From Teredinibacter turnerae (GTDB taxonomy: Bacteria > Pseudomonadota > Gammaproteobacteria > Pseudomonadales > Cellvibrionaceae): DNA of 64,000 nt. Below, piece by piece: positions 7,949-18,671 of the stretch. A program made the position numbers and the translations under genes. The notes under the pieces are model-generated. The model was not told the DNA's origin. It did no database searches and was given only the letters and a program-made list of their open reading frames with translations. The stretch is from assembly GCF_037935975.1 (NCBI RefSeq), contig NZ_CP149817.1, forward strand, positions 1,054,001 through 1,118,000. Direction: 5' to 3'. Numbering within the stretch: position 1 is the first letter of the stretch; each line of letters begins with the position of its first letter.

Positions 7949-10773
7949 ATATTGAATGAATTACCTAAGAGGAATGGTAATGGGTGTTATTAAAAGTGAC
8001 CAATTCAATTTTTTAAAAACAATTCTAGGTCGAAATAGTTTAGTCGAGCCAAATGGACAACCATTATTTCAGTACCAGCTCACCGAAAAAGACTATCGTG
8101 AACTTTTATTAATCTTACGTCAATTTTCTCAATCACCAAGCAAAGGTGATATGGATATGACTTTCTGCGCGTTATTTTGTCTTTACGCCAGCGAATGGTT
8201 TAGACGAGATTACAACGGAGGATGGACGTGGCAACCCATCTGGGATGCCTTGGGATATAAGATCGGTCAAGCGGATAGAGGTTACGTAGTCTTCAAAGGT
8301 TTGGCCGGCTACTGGTCTCGCCCAGTAAGTCAGTATGCTGATGATCGACGCAGTTTACTGGGTTCTGTTTTTCGCGAGGGTGGACTCCCCTTTCGGCTAC
8401 TGAGTGCAAATGGCAATCGTGTGCAAGAAGTTTTTAAAGGGATACTGAAAAACATCGACAGCGCTCGACTCTTAGGGCGCTCGACCTATGACTTGACCAA
8501 GACACATCTGGATCCACTGCCCGAGGCGTTTCATCAGGATACGACAATTGAGTTAGTGGCCGACATGTCAGAAAAACTCATTCAATTAGTTGATCGACAT
8601 GAACTATCTTCTCAAGAAGAGCCCGCCATGTATCTGGATTCACAATTTAATGATTGGCGAAGACTTTTTCCAATTCCCCTTGACGAGAATGTAGGCACAT
8701 TATTTTTAAACAACTTACTACTATCGGCTTCCAAGAATCGGGTCAAGCGACGCCAATTAGAGCCGATCTCTTGCATTCATACGCAATGCGATTCTCAGTC
8801 TCTCGACTTCATGGCTTTTCTTGAGCTTGCGGAGTCAATTAGAGTTCCAGTCAAAAGAGAGCAGCTAACCAGCGGAAGGGTTGAACTCTATGTTTGCGAG
8901 GGCCTGAATCCTGTCGCAAACTTGGGCGTTGCCTACATTCGCTTTGAGGATTCCAACGCGATCATGTCACCCAGATTGCGTGCGTGTGAGTTTAAGCGGA
9001 GCGAAATTAAAGAGAGTCTTTGGATCGTGATTAAGCATGCTGGCCAAACGATCCACCAGATTGAGGTGCCCGATAGTGATATAGATATCTCTGCGATGCC
9101 AATTGGAATGTTTAGGAAGGAAGGCGATTGGCAATACTGCGGGAAAGGCAGCTTCAGCAAAAAGTCTGAGGAAATAAAGGCTATTTTACCCAAAGGCGCA
9201 GAGTATGATGCGACGGATGCCGTAGTTAGCGAAAGCGGATGCATCTCAGATTTTAGCTTCGTTTGTTTCTCTGGTTTACTGGTTGTTAATGTTTCGGGAG
9301 ATCGATATCGAATTAGTAATTCTTCGGATGTAGGGTTTAGCGAGTTAGTGAAAATTACGGGCACCACTTCATCGTACAAAACGAGAACTGGGCAACCAAT
9401 TTATCTCGGCTTCCCTAAAATTGAAAGTAGCGATGCACAGGCTCAGATATGGGTATCCGGTGCGCGTTATACTCCGACTGATAGTTCCTCTGCCGGGCTT
9501 GGTTACCAAACAGTTAAACTCAAGCATGCCGACGGAACTACATTGTGCCACAAACGTTTGGCTGTTCTTCCGGCTGACTTCGAGATCGCTTTACTTCCTG
9601 GCTCAAATCCAGGAGAGGGAACTGTCCAGCTAAGTTCTAGCGAAAAGTTTGTTGCCAGCTTAGATCCCTGTGAAGGTTTGTCTTGCAATCAGATTAAAGT
9701 CGATGCACAGAAATCTTTCCACCTTAAAGCAGAAGGCTGCCCTCCATCGAGCGTATTGATTCGTGTATACGCGAACTTGGAAGCACAACCTATATCTTTG
9801 TTGCTTCCATTCCCAGCTCAAGGCGTATTGGCTTTTGATAAAGATAATAAAAAGCTTCCGCGAGACCTCATTCTTGATGATTTGTTAGGCAGTAGAATGG
9901 TTCTTTACCCAAGAGTCAACGGATCTCAGGAATACCTTTTAGAATTAATATCAAACTCTAGGTCTGGCAGCGCCAGATTCGAATGGGTTTACCGAGTTTC
10001 CGACGCTCCCCTAGAGATTAGCTTGTACGAGCTGAGAAATTACATCCGTGAGCTCTTTTCTATAAATCCAGATGATCTTGATGCGACCGTAAATATCCGT
10101 ATAGGAATTGATGCAAATGTTAGAACCTTTACTGTAAAACGCTATGCATGTGAAACAGTAGCTGACGAATACGGCATTGGTATTATTTCTCACTATCACG
10201 ATAGTAGCGTCGAACCCATCCCCGTTATCATGGACTTGTCCGATCCAAAATCCAGACCAAGACCACTGGTAGCTATTGAGTCTGAAGGCGTTGGAACGGG
10301 TTACTATGAGAATGTTAGTTCAGGAAAAACTACTAAATTAATAGTGCCTACGCCTGAAAGTCCAATCCATTTTCGGGCACGGCTTATCGCCGCAGAGACT
10401 GATGTCGAAACCAGGACCAAACCTAGCTCCTTGTATACCGCCGTTACAAGTTTTCATCCGAAAGAGAACCCTGAAGCCATCCAGGCAGTAATCAATGATA
10501 TGGCAGAGGATTTTGGACATTCCGGTTGGCAGTACGTGCATGACCTCTTTCAAAATTATCAATATTTGCCACTAACAACTTTTCAAGTCTGGAGAGAAAT
10601 CGCAAAGAATCGCGATGCATTGGCCTTGCTGGCATTCAGATTAGAGAATGCGGTTCCAGTAATAGATAGGCTTCAAGAAGAATTTAATGTTCTGTGGGAC
10701 TGGATTCCTCTACGCATTTGGCAGAAGGCTTTTCGGCAGTTTGACGCCTATTGGAATCGACTCAACCTTCCTG

Positions 10774-10778
10774 AAGAA
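10774..10778. repeat. Target site duplication, left copy (aagaa)
   Basis: The five bases directly outside the left inverted repeat are aagaa, identical to those outside the right repeat (27921–27925). Five-base duplications are the hallmark of Tn3-family transposition, and intact copies mean neither end has rearranged since insertion. Confidence 0.9.
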
Positions 10779-10813
10779 GAGGGTCGGCCGTCATCCTGGA
10801 AAAATTCGCCAAA
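10779..10813 (+). repeat. Tn3-family terminal inverted repeat, left
   Basis: 35 bp starting gagggtcggccg and ending attcgccaaa, identical over all 35 positions to the reverse complement of 27886–27920. Identity breaks at base 36, close to the usual 38-bp length of Tn3-family ends. The internal GGAAAA followed by a GC-containing stretch resembles other family ends. tnpA stops 32 bp inside it. Confidence 0.92.
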
Positions 10814-10844
10814 TAGAACATAACTTATTGTTTTAAATGGATTT

Positions 10845-13844
10845 TTACGGTTCTTCTGGCTCTAGTATTTTGATACCAAAGTTCAGCGGAGGCACCTCTC
10901 GTTCCAGGTCCAGGTTGTAGTCCCCGAAACGATTGATATTGGAGTTCCTGTACGGTGACAGCCCATTGAGTAGGTCCTTGCTGATGACGACACCCTCGCC
11001 CGCCAGATCTTTGAGGACTCGGGTCATTTTCTCCACGTTGTAGAGAATGACCATGTTCGCGACAAGCTGATTGTACTTAACGATTTTGCGCTGTTCGTGG
11101 CGCACATTTTCAGCGATGATGCCTTCCCCGCCAAAAAATAGCCATTTGATGAAACCATTAAACTCTTCGCTTTTGTTGGTTGCTGACTGGATGGTTTTTC
11201 GCAGTTCAAGTTCATCAATATATCGGAGCAAAAAGAGCGTTCTAACGGCCTTTCCAAGCTCTTTAAAAGCCATATACAACTTATTTTTTCGGCTGTAGGT
11301 TCCTAGTCGCCGCAAGATAGTTGAAGCGGTAATTTTGCCTTTCTTAATTGAGATAACCACGCGGAGCATGTCGCGAAGGTGCCGCTCTATTAACTTGAAA
11401 TCGATACTACCGGCAAACAAAGCCTCTATATTTTTGTATCGATAGCGATTGTCGGGCCTGAACAGCAACAAGTCCTGAATATTGCGAATCCGCGGCATGA
11501 GATTGATGCCCAGCAGGTGTGATAAACCAAACACAGGATAACTTTGCGCTTGTGTATCACCGTGCAAGGTATCGGGTTGAATATCGGATTTATTACTCAT
11601 GAGTCCGTCAAGAATATAGACCGCTTCGTAGACGCCGCATGGAATAAAGTGACTGAACAAGGCAATGTATGTATCAGAGACGTGATAGTAGCCAATACCT
11701 CCGTATTTGCCGTACCGAATATGGTATTCCGTCAGCAGGTTTTGCTCGTACAGATCCCACATGGTGCCATCCGCAGCGGCATGCTTTCCGGTACCCCAGT
11801 ATTTGGGGAGATCAAATTTGTTGTAGGAATTGACCACCTGCGTAATCGCTCGGTCTAAACGGTCTTCGGAGGCATGGCGGAGATTGAGCCAGGCAATCTG
11901 TTTGCGGCTCATATTCTTCACCGACTTGGCCATTTGAACCGGTCCAAGATTACACCCATAGCAAAATAGCGTTGTGATAAATCGCTTCTCAGGCTCATCG
12001 ATGCGCGCCTCATTTCCGGACAAGGGACCGAAATGCTTATGCAAACCAAGCCATTTTTCGGTATCCGTTAAAATGTCGATGATGCTTACTTCTGGCAGAT
12101 TTTCAGTAATCAGCTCGTCCAGCTTCTTAAGTTCTGCTTGTGGCTGTTCGCTTCTTATTGGGCTGATGGATAGTTTTCCGTCTTTGATGGTTGCATGAAG
12201 ATTTTCAGGAAAACGTTCATCCACACCCTTAGCCAGCTCCGCCAACTGTTGTTTAAGGTTTGTAGCGAATTCGTGGGCGTCAGTTAAAGGCATTTCAATC
12301 TGGTCACTGTATTCCTGCAATTCATTATCCAATGTCTCATCATCAATCAGTTGTTCTCGATAGTCATCGAATTCGGCACTGAAAGGAATAAACAAATCGC
12401 CTGAGGAAAGTTCTTGTTTAATATGCAATAGCAGCCACAATTCAAGATACTTGCGATGAAAAATCTTTCCGCTGTTCTCGTTGCCTTCGTTGCTCACTAT
12501 CAGCTTTTTCCATTTCTCAGTTAGCCAGCTCAAATCAAATGCTTCTGGCATGGCTTGGTCGACGGATTCTTCGCTTAAAAACTCTGAGCGACTGTTGCGT
12601 AAACTTTTTAATAGAACGAGTAGTGATGCGGTACTGGTATCACTGGATGTGGATTGCAAGTCCAAAATATCCAGACAATTAAATAGCAACGCGCGCTTTT
12701 GGCGATACGATTTCAGCATGAAGGGGTAATAGTTATTCCCCGCATAAGCAATATGCTGATTGCAGCGTTCAATCAAAGAACTCGCTTCGTCACCCAGTAC
12801 CGTATCCAGTGCCGCAAACTTTTGTGTTTGCTCCTGATGCTGGTCATAAGCGACTAAAACATCGCGAAATTTGGCAATCAAGGCGTCGATTTGTTTTTGA
12901 TGTTCCAGGATGTATTGATGCAGCGCTGATTGAGCGGTCGACTCCATGCTTCGGAGCATTTTAATATACAGGTTTGCCACGTCATCGAGCGCTTTGCTGT
13001 GCTGTTGGCGCACCAGGATAACGGCAAGTGCATAGCGCTTATTTGGTTTGAGACGAGCCATTTCGGGCGCAGTGAGCGCTCTGGCTTCAAGGGCAAATTG
13101 ACGATATTTCACTACCGGCACATCGACATCAGGCAGTGACTCGCCAAGTACCTGCAACCAGTGGACATGTTGAAGATAGCTTCGCACCTCTTTGTTACCT
13201 GGCTTCTTGGGCTCACGCTTAAGCGTGTTCCATGCGCCATAGGCTCCGTCAGACGGATTCAACAGCTCATCAATTTTTTGTTTGGCGTCGTTGGTAAGAT
13301 CACTGCAGATGTCACGAAAGCACTGTTCATTAACTTTATTACGCGCCGATCTAGCGATCCGCTTAAGAACGGTAAAACCAGGTAATTCAAAGTGGTTTCG
13401 TACCAGCTCCTCAAGCATTACGTTGATAATATCCGCCAACATCTCTTTGGTTTCTGCCGCTTTTTCCGCTACATCGGTGAGCCAGGGCTGGTCCTCCGAG
13501 GCAAAGGATCGAATGCCGAGATAGTCTCTTAAAATCTGCTGCTGTCGGGGGCGAGAGCCAGAGCGGTCATAATCTTTAAGTTGCTTTAGTGTCAGCGGTC
13601 GCTTGATTCCGATCCGATCCATCACGTGAGCAATAATGCTGGGTGGTGCAGACGCCAGTGGAACAAAGTAGCCGAGGCGTTGGAGCAGTTTCAGGTTTAG
13701 CATGAACCCGAAACGCAATATGGGCTTTTTTTCAGATTCAATTAGGCTCAGTTCTTCTGGTGTTGGCGTGTAGTACTCCTTAAGCTCCTTTTCAGTAACG
13801 GTACTTCGCAGTCTGGGATAGGCGGTTTCGTGCAGGCTGCTCAT
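10845..13844 (-). CDS. tnpA: Tn3-family transposase TnpA
   Basis: 999 aa, the full length for the family. The N-terminal DNA-binding part begins near LKEYYTPTPEEL. The C-terminal DDE catalytic region has AADGT (D at about 691), PDTLHGDTQ (D at about 758–762) and NKSEEFN (E at about 893), followed by the typical FGGEG and NLVILYN-like ending. It catalyses replicative transposition through a cointegrate. Its 3' end lies 32 bp inside the left inverted repeat, the usual arrangement. It appears intact, so the element may still move. The tyrosine recombinase 27 bp upstream probably resolves cointegrates. Confidence 0.95.
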   Translation of the reverse strand: MSSLHETAYPRLRSTVTEKELKEYYTPTPEELSLIESEKKPILRFGFMLNLKLLQRLGYFVPLASAPPSIIAHVMDRIGIKRPLTLKQLKDYDRSGSRPRQQQILRDYLGIRSFASEDQPWLTDVAEKAAETKEMLADIINVMLEELVRNHFELPGFTVLKRIARSARNKVNEQCFRDICSDLTNDAKQKIDELLNPSDGAYGAWNTLKREPKKPGNKEVRSYLQHVHWLQVLGESLPDVDVPVVKYRQFALEARALTAPEMARLKPNKRYALAVILVRQQHSKALDDVANLYIKMLRSMESTAQSALHQYILEHQKQIDALIAKFRDVLVAYDQHQEQTQKFAALDTVLGDEASSLIERCNQHIAYAGNNYYPFMLKSYRQKRALLFNCLDILDLQSTSSDTSTASLLVLLKSLRNSRSEFLSEESVDQAMPEAFDLSWLTEKWKKLIVSNEGNENSGKIFHRKYLELWLLLHIKQELSSGDLFIPFSAEFDDYREQLIDDETLDNELQEYSDQIEMPLTDAHEFATNLKQQLAELAKGVDERFPENLHATIKDGKLSISPIRSEQPQAELKKLDELITENLPEVSIIDILTDTEKWLGLHKHFGPLSGNEARIDEPEKRFITTLFCYGCNLGPVQMAKSVKNMSRKQIAWLNLRHASEDRLDRAITQVVNSYNKFDLPKYWGTGKHAAADGTMWDLYEQNLLTEYHIRYGKYGGIGYYHVSDTYIALFSHFIPCGVYEAVYILDGLMSNKSDIQPDTLHGDTQAQSYPVFGLSHLLGINLMPRIRNIQDLLLFRPDNRYRYKNIEALFAGSIDFKLIERHLRDMLRVVISIKKGKITASTILRRLGTYSRKNKLYMAFKELGKAVRTLFLLRYIDELELRKTIQSATNKSEEFNGFIKWLFFGGEGIIAENVRHEQRKIVKYNQLVANMVILYNVEKMTRVLKDLAGEGVVISKDLLNGLSPYRNSNINRFGDYNLDLEREVPPLNFGIKILEPEEP

Positions 13845-13871
13845 GATGCGGCATCCTATGACGGGAGTGTG

Positions 13872-15125
13872 TTAATCCCACACTCTGTCGGTGTGCGGGT
13901 CGCGAATGGTGGCCTCCAGCATACATTGATTATCAGAAGCGATTTGATGCATGTGATGGAGTAATTCATCCAATGCTTCATCCAACGCGCCGCAATCACC
14001 AGAACTTATCGTGATGCGATAGCGCGTTCCCTCCGCATCAAGCTTTTCCATTGCCCAGGGCAATAAACAATGTCGTTCTATCAGAGATCTTGCCTTACCG
14101 GTGCCATGAAAATGTTTACTATAAGGTTCAAGGCAGAGACTAATTTCCAATGCCGTGTCCTTCTGAAGCTCGGAGTCTTGAGTGGCCTGTGCTATGGCTT
14201 GAGGCAGTGCTTGTTGTATTCGTTGTTGGGAAAACGGATCGGCGCCTTCGATATAGCGCATGGCTGATTGGACATCTTTCCAGCCGACGTACTCCATCAA
14301 CGTTTTGGTATCCCAACTATTAGCGGTTGCCCAGGTCGCGAAGCCGCGTCGCAAAGAATGGCTACTGAATTCATCAGCATTGAGAAGGTCCACCTGTTGG
14401 CAATAGGCCTTGATGATAGCAATCACACTAGCGGGATGAATCGCCTGCTCTGCAACGTGCCCCCACTGGTTAATCGCTGGAAAGGCGGGACCTTTCGTCA
14501 ATTGGGCCGCACTCATCCAATCCGTGAATGCGGTCACGGGACACAAGTGTTGCAACGCCGGAGCCCGATACGTTCGGCCATGGGACAAGCGATCGGTTTT
14601 GCTTCTGGGAATGAAAATTTCCATCCCAACACCGGGTATAACGCTCACATTCTCTACCCTAATACGAGTGAGTTCGTCTCCACGAAATGCTCTCCAGAAC
14701 CCCAAAAGAATCAACGCTCGATCACGCAGCAGCTTAACGGAATTGACAGAGCGGGTATCTGTTTGGGACAAATGTTCAGTAATCCAGCCGTCGATGGCCT
14801 GGAGTTGTTCAATTTGAAGCGGTTTTGCCTGTTTTTCCTTAAATGGATGCAGCTCGGCGATACCTTTGATTACTTTTTTGACGTGAGGTGCTTTGGTCGG
14901 ATCGGGGAATCCTTGCTCGTTATGCCACGCTGCAATGGCAGCGAGCCTTTGTTTCAACGTGCTGATGGCCAGTGTAGGGGCATAATGCGCGAGATAGGAT
15001 GCAATGCTGTCTGGCGTGGCCGGTAAAAACCCTCCCCAAACATCTTCATAGTGCTCAATTGCAGTACGGTAACTTTTGCGCGTATTATCACGAGTTGCCG
15101 CACGAATATATTGTTCTACATCCAT
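13872..15125 (-). CDS. Tyrosine recombinase, probable cointegrate resolvase (TnpS/TnpI-like)
   Basis: 417 aa. An N-terminal SAM-like core-binding domain (about 1–95) precedes a catalytic domain with R148 (FRGDEL), H256-SL-R259, W282 in VGWKDV and nucleophile Y291. An extra ~120-residue C-terminal tail follows, with no recognised domain. Lying 27 bp upstream of tnpA on the same strand, it is most likely the site-specific resolvase of the transposon; several Tn3 subgroups use tyrosine rather than serine recombinases (TnpI of Tn4430, TnpS of Tn4651). It is longer than both of those. The tail may serve accessory binding. Confidence 0.85.
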   Translation of the reverse strand: MDVEQYIRAATRDNTRKSYRTAIEHYEDVWGGFLPATPDSIASYLAHYAPTLAISTLKQRLAAIAAWHNEQGFPDPTKAPHVKKVIKGIAELHPFKEKQAKPLQIEQLQAIDGWITEHLSQTDTRSVNSVKLLRDRALILLGFWRAFRGDELTRIRVENVSVIPGVGMEIFIPRSKTDRLSHGRTYRAPALQHLCPVTAFTDWMSAAQLTKGPAFPAINQWGHVAEQAIHPASVIAIIKAYCQQVDLLNADEFSSHSLRRGFATWATANSWDTKTLMEYVGWKDVQSAMRYIEGADPFSQQRIQQALPQAIAQATQDSELQKDTALEISLCLEPYSKHFHGTGKARSLIERHCLLPWAMEKLDAEGTRYRITISSGDCGALDEALDELLHHMHQIASDNQCMLEATIRDPHTDRVWD

Positions 15126-15268
15126 TCCCTTATCCCTCTTCTCAAGGTAATGTGTGTAGTCGAAATTCTAACATTAGGATACAGAATCCAACAGAAAGGC
15201 TGATATTAGCACTATTGGCCTCTATTCTCTTGCCCTCAAACAGCGTAATCCCGCTTTTTACCAAGCAT
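15126..15268. promoter_or_regulatory. Recombinase upstream region, possible core resolution site
   Basis: This 143-bp gap lies between the recombinase start and the end of the phosphotransferase gene. Around 15165–15190 are short interlocking inverted repeats (attct...agaat, ggat...atcc), the kind of arms bound by tyrosine recombinases beside their own gene. The arms are short (4–5 bp), so the assignment is weak. Confidence 0.25.
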
Positions 15269-16924
15269 CTATCTGGATGGAACATAGTCGCTCAAATTAG
15301 ATTTGCGAATACTTTCCTTGATTGACGGTATGAGTGGCGCAGCAACACTTAGTGATCTGACACCCAGAGCCAGTAGACGACTAACGGCTGCTTCACGCCC
15401 AGCCAGTTCCCCGCAGACAGATAGCGGCATCATGGGGACATCATCGTGAACCAGACCGATTAATCGAAATATTACCTCAGAAATATCATTGTAATAGGCT
15501 GCGACCGCAGCATTTTCCCGGTCGGCGGCAAAGGTGTATTGGGTTAAATCGTTTGTGCCAAAGCTCATAAAATCGACATAAGGCGCAATATCCGAAGCCG
15601 ATAAGGCAGCCGCCGGTGTCTCAATCATCGCGCCCAGTAAAGGCGGTCGAATACCACGCTTGGCGCAAATACTTTGCAGTGTTTGCTTTACGAAGGTAAC
15701 GTCATCAGCTGTCGTGACCATTGGAATTAATATTTGAACGTCAAAATCCTTCTTTAAGCCAAGTATTGCTTGCAATTGGGTATTTAGAAGTTCAGGGTAT
15801 TCGCGCATTAGACGAATGCCTCTTCGACCCAAAGCAGGATTTGATTCAGCCATAAAACCAATGAAAGGCATCGGCTTGTCGGATCCAATATCTAATAGTC
15901 GAATACAAACGGGTTTTGCTTTAAAAGGCGAAAGTGTAAGACGCATTTCTTCAAGAAGCTCTTCTGCGCTTGGGGGTACGGAACGACCAATATAAAACTG
16001 CTCCAGGCGATAAAGTCCCACCCCGTCCGCCCCAAACTCCAGAGCTTGCCGTGAATCTGCTATACAGCCGACATTGGCATTGACGACGATTTCAATACCG
16101 TCTTGAGTGACCGAGGGACTCCTGGAACTTGACTTGGCAAGCTTTAAAGCTTCCCCATATTGTTTAATACGCTTTTTGAAATTTGCCTTAGCCTTTTGAT
16201 TTGGGTTTACAGTAATGATACCTTTTCGTGCATCCACCAGTGCGTACCCATTGTCCGGTAGAACATTGAGTATATTTTTGATGCCGGCAATACATGGCAC
16301 ATTCATCTGGCGAGTAAATAGTGCCGCATGAGAACCGACTGTTCCAAACTCCAGTAGTACTGAACGTGTCAATTGGTTTACCAGAAATACGGTTTCCGAA
16401 GGTAATAACCTCTGGGCGACAAGAATGCAACCCGATGGAATGTGTTCAAGCGCATGCCCAGTCACATTAGCCAGAGCGTTTCTAAGGCGCACTGAAATGT
16501 CTCGAAAGTCTTCACCTTTTTCCCTCGCTATGGCTGACTCCATTAATAAAAACCGATTTTCCCAGCGTAAGAAAACACTTTTTACTGCACTGCTGGCAGA
16601 AACAAGGTTGTCAATGATTTCTTTTCTGAGTTCTTCTTTCAAAAGGCTATCATTAAGTATTGCACTATGGGCACCGAATACGCCGGCCAACTGCAAATTG
16701 ATTTCTTTTTCTACTCTATCTGCTAAATGCAATAAATCCTCAGTGATTTTTACGGTAGCACAATCCAATCGATCAATCTCGGCATCAACACTGTAATCTT
16801 CCTTATTGGTAGGAAGTTCGGTGGCAGCCAGTATATCGCGATACAAATATATCTGACCTTCTGCCATGCCAGGAGAGATGGTCGTTCCCGATAAAACACT
16901 TGTTTCTCCAGAGTTTGTTTTCAT
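15269..16924 (-). CDS. PEP-protein phosphotransferase, enzyme I-like (PtsI/PtsP family)
   Basis: Start chosen at the internal Met (MKTNSGETS) preceded by GAGG; the frame extends 12 codons further to 16960. Enzyme I hallmarks are present: an N-terminal SPGMAEG strand, the phosphohistidine segment GSHAALFTRQMNVPCI, the PEP-binding barrel with GSDKPMP, NPALGRRGIRL and FGTNDLTQYT, and active cysteine in SVCGELAG. It lacks the GAF domain of PtsP/EI-Ntr, so it looks like classical EI (about 570 aa). No HPr or EIIA gene lies nearby, so the phosphoacceptor must be a host protein. Cargo gene of the transposon; role in stress physiology unknown. Confidence 0.85.
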   Translation of the reverse strand: MKTNSGETSVLSGTTISPGMAEGQIYLYRDILAATELPTNKEDYSVDAEIDRLDCATVKITEDLLHLADRVEKEINLQLAGVFGAHSAILNDSLLKEELRKEIIDNLVSASSAVKSVFLRWENRFLLMESAIAREKGEDFRDISVRLRNALANVTGHALEHIPSGCILVAQRLLPSETVFLVNQLTRSVLLEFGTVGSHAALFTRQMNVPCIAGIKNILNVLPDNGYALVDARKGIITVNPNQKAKANFKKRIKQYGEALKLAKSSSRSPSVTQDGIEIVVNANVGCIADSRQALEFGADGVGLYRLEQFYIGRSVPPSAEELLEEMRLTLSPFKAKPVCIRLLDIGSDKPMPFIGFMAESNPALGRRGIRLMREYPELLNTQLQAILGLKKDFDVQILIPMVTTADDVTFVKQTLQSICAKRGIRPPLLGAMIETPAAALSASDIAPYVDFMSFGTNDLTQYTFAADRENAAVAAYYNDISEVIFRLIGLVHDDVPMMPLSVCGELAGREAAVSRLLALGVRSLSVAAPLIPSIKESIRKSNLSDYVPSR

Positions 16925-16982
16925 TCCAGCCTCGATCTGAATCCGACTATGGCGTTTCATTATTTTATTGGATCAAACAGGA

Positions 16983-17774
16983 CTATGAACTATCGGATAA
17001 GGTAACCTGTACAGCTTCTTCGTAGGGGAAAACTGGGGGGCCAAATTGATTGTAAATTGCAACATCAGCAGCATCGCGGCCATAGCCTATGGCTACATAG
17101 CCACCTTTTTTAGAATTTTGTGTTGCGTCGAAAGTGTACCAACGACCCGCGACGTAGGCTTCGAACCACGCATGTAATTCCATAGGCTCTAAGGTATAAA
17201 AATAGCCAACGACCATGCGCGCCGGTATACTGAGACTACGACAAAGCGCTATACCAAGATGAGATAAATCCCGGCACACGCCGACGCGGACTTTATTAAC
17301 CTCAATGGCTGACGATGGAAAAGAACTACTGCCAGGTTCAAAACGGATGGTCTGTCGCAGCCAATGTTCAACGGCCGCTACTTGATCATAGCCCGGTGAT
17401 TGATTTTGTGTAATTTCTGTAGCCATTTCATTAAAGCAATCAGATTCACAATAACGACTGGGAAGAAGATATTTAAGTACACTATCTGGCAAATTTTGAA
17501 CACTAATAAATTCTCCGCCATTTGCAACATCAACAATATCCGAGGTCATGATTTTGGCTGTCGTTGATACCATAAAATCACCTGATGATGCGACAAGCCT
17601 TTGGCACAAATTTCCGAAATCGTCTGTAAATTCAAACGCGGGTACGCTTGGGTTAAGAATGTACTCTTCGGAGGCAATCCATTGTTGAGCGCCACTGCGA
17701 GGTCGAAGCATCAAAATAAACGGTGTTGGAACTTTTATAGTGAATTTTAATTTACAGCTTGTTTGCAACCACAT
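16983..17774 (-). CDS. Transglutaminase-like cysteine peptidase-fold protein
   Basis: 263 aa. The N-terminal half is a beta-rich bacterial transglutaminase N-region ([19 protein letters not shown]). The core has [18 protein letters not shown] (catalytic Cys), [10 protein letters not shown] (His) and WYTFDATQ (Asp), so the catalytic triad is complete. GGAGG precedes the start. Such proteins act as amidases or cross-linkers, often on peptides or cell-wall material. It is tandem with a second transglutaminase-like gene (24 bp apart) and follows nhaA on the same strand, so probably one operon. Confidence 0.85.
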   Translation of the reverse strand: MWLQTSCKLKFTIKVPTPFILMLRPRSGAQQWIASEEYILNPSVPAFEFTDDFGNLCQRLVASSGDFMVSTTAKIMTSDIVDVANGGEFISVQNLPDSVLKYLLPSRYCESDCFNEMATEITQNQSPGYDQVAAVEHWLRQTIRFEPGSSSFPSSAIEVNKVRVGVCRDLSHLGIALCRSLSIPARMVVGYFYTLEPMELHAWFEAYVAGRWYTFDATQNSKKGGYVAIGYGRDAADVAIYNQFGPPVFPYEEAVQVTLSDSS

Positions 17775-17798
17775 GAAATGATGTCCTCCAAATGTTAA

Positions 17799-18650
17799 CT
17801 AATTGGCTTCAGTTACCCAAACTTCCACTGCCATTGATGATCCACCACTGCCATAGAAACTCCCTGAAATGGGCGGGACTAATTCAGGGCGTCGTGCGAC
17901 AGCAGTGGCGATGTGCTGAGCTCCGGCTACGGTTCCGAATGTCGGATCAAACCCTTTCCAACCTGCGCCCGGAATAAATACCTCAGCCCAGGCATGGGTA
18001 GATTGACTTAGTTTTGGACTCCCACCGGAATAGATGTAACCACTAACAAAGCGCACAGCAAACCCAAGTCGCTGTGCTATAGCCATAAAAAGGCTTGCAA
18101 AATCTCTACATGATCCGGAATTACTGGCGACGGTCCATTCCGCACTTTGAACGCCTTCTTCTTCTCGCTTCACATACGTCAAGGTTTGAAAAATACGCTG
18201 GTTGATGCGTTCAAGCAGTGAAAACGTTTGAATCCTCTCATGACTCCTCCAGATACTTTCCATCCAGCCATTTAATTTTCCGCCTGATTTTTCAGGGTTA
18301 ATTAAATAGGGCGACAATGAAATTTTGTCGTCTGCTTGATAGATAAACGGGTAATTAAGCGCATGCTCAGACACCACGAAATCCAGAGGATTTAAATCGT
18401 ATTTTTGTATTAATATTTCACTTTCTATAGTTAAGCTAATTGATTTTTCTTTAAACGAAGCTATAGCAATTGAATTGCCTTCTACGTCACGATGCCAACG
18501 AACAATTGCTGCCGGAAAAATATTTAACCTTGATGATTCAATTCGCAAATCATGCCCCTCTCGCGGTCGCAAGCGAAAGGCATGAGGTAGGAGTTCTACA
18601 TTTTCAGTGAAATCATATCTCGTTTTATGAATGATCTTAAACCGCTTCAA
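17799..18650 (-). CDS. Transglutaminase-like protein with N-terminal beta region
   Basis: 283 aa. An N-terminal domain (FKIIHKTRYDFTENVELLPH, LRPREGHDLR) is typical of bacterial transglutaminase-like proteins. The core carries SGSCRDFASLF (Cys), STHAWAEVFIPG (His) and WKGFDPTFG (Asp). It differs from its neighbour at residue level, so the pair are old paralogues rather than a recent duplication. In many bacteria such genes stand beside circularly permuted ATP-grasp/alpha-E genes, absent here; an unrelated ATP-grasp gene lies 3.5 kb away in the same element. Confidence 0.85.
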   Translation of the reverse strand: MKRFKIIHKTRYDFTENVELLPHAFRLRPREGHDLRIESSRLNIFPAAIVRWHRDVEGNSIAIASFKEKSISLTIESEILIQKYDLNPLDFVVSEHALNYPFIYQADDKISLSPYLINPEKSGGKLNGWMESIWRSHERIQTFSLLERINQRIFQTLTYVKREEEGVQSAEWTVASNSGSCRDFASLFMAIAQRLGFAVRFVSGYIYSGGSPKLSQSTHAWAEVFIPGAGWKGFDPTFGTVAGAQHIATAVARRPELVPPISGSFYGSGGSSMAVEVWVTEAN

Positions 18651-18671
18651 ATTAAAGCTCTCTGTCTACAA

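Larger units (their letters stand above)
7980..10823 (+). pseudogene. druH: druH-like gene, 5' part, interrupted by Tn3-family transposon
   Basis: The frame could start at 7956, but ATG 7980 has AAGAGGA eight bases ahead. Codons up to 10778 are native (933); the last 14 residues (from EGRPSS to the stop) are read from the transposon inverted repeat. Joining base 10778 to 27926 restores one frame of about 1,086 codons, LPEE followed by AKKPIIRSR. The product is a large soluble protein without motifs I can name. Position and size directly before a 2,081-aa DUF1998-type helicase match DruH of Druantia type III; I did not recognise it by sequence alone. The insertion truncates the C-terminal 153 residues, so the system is probably inactive unless the split parts still work. 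Confidence 0.7.
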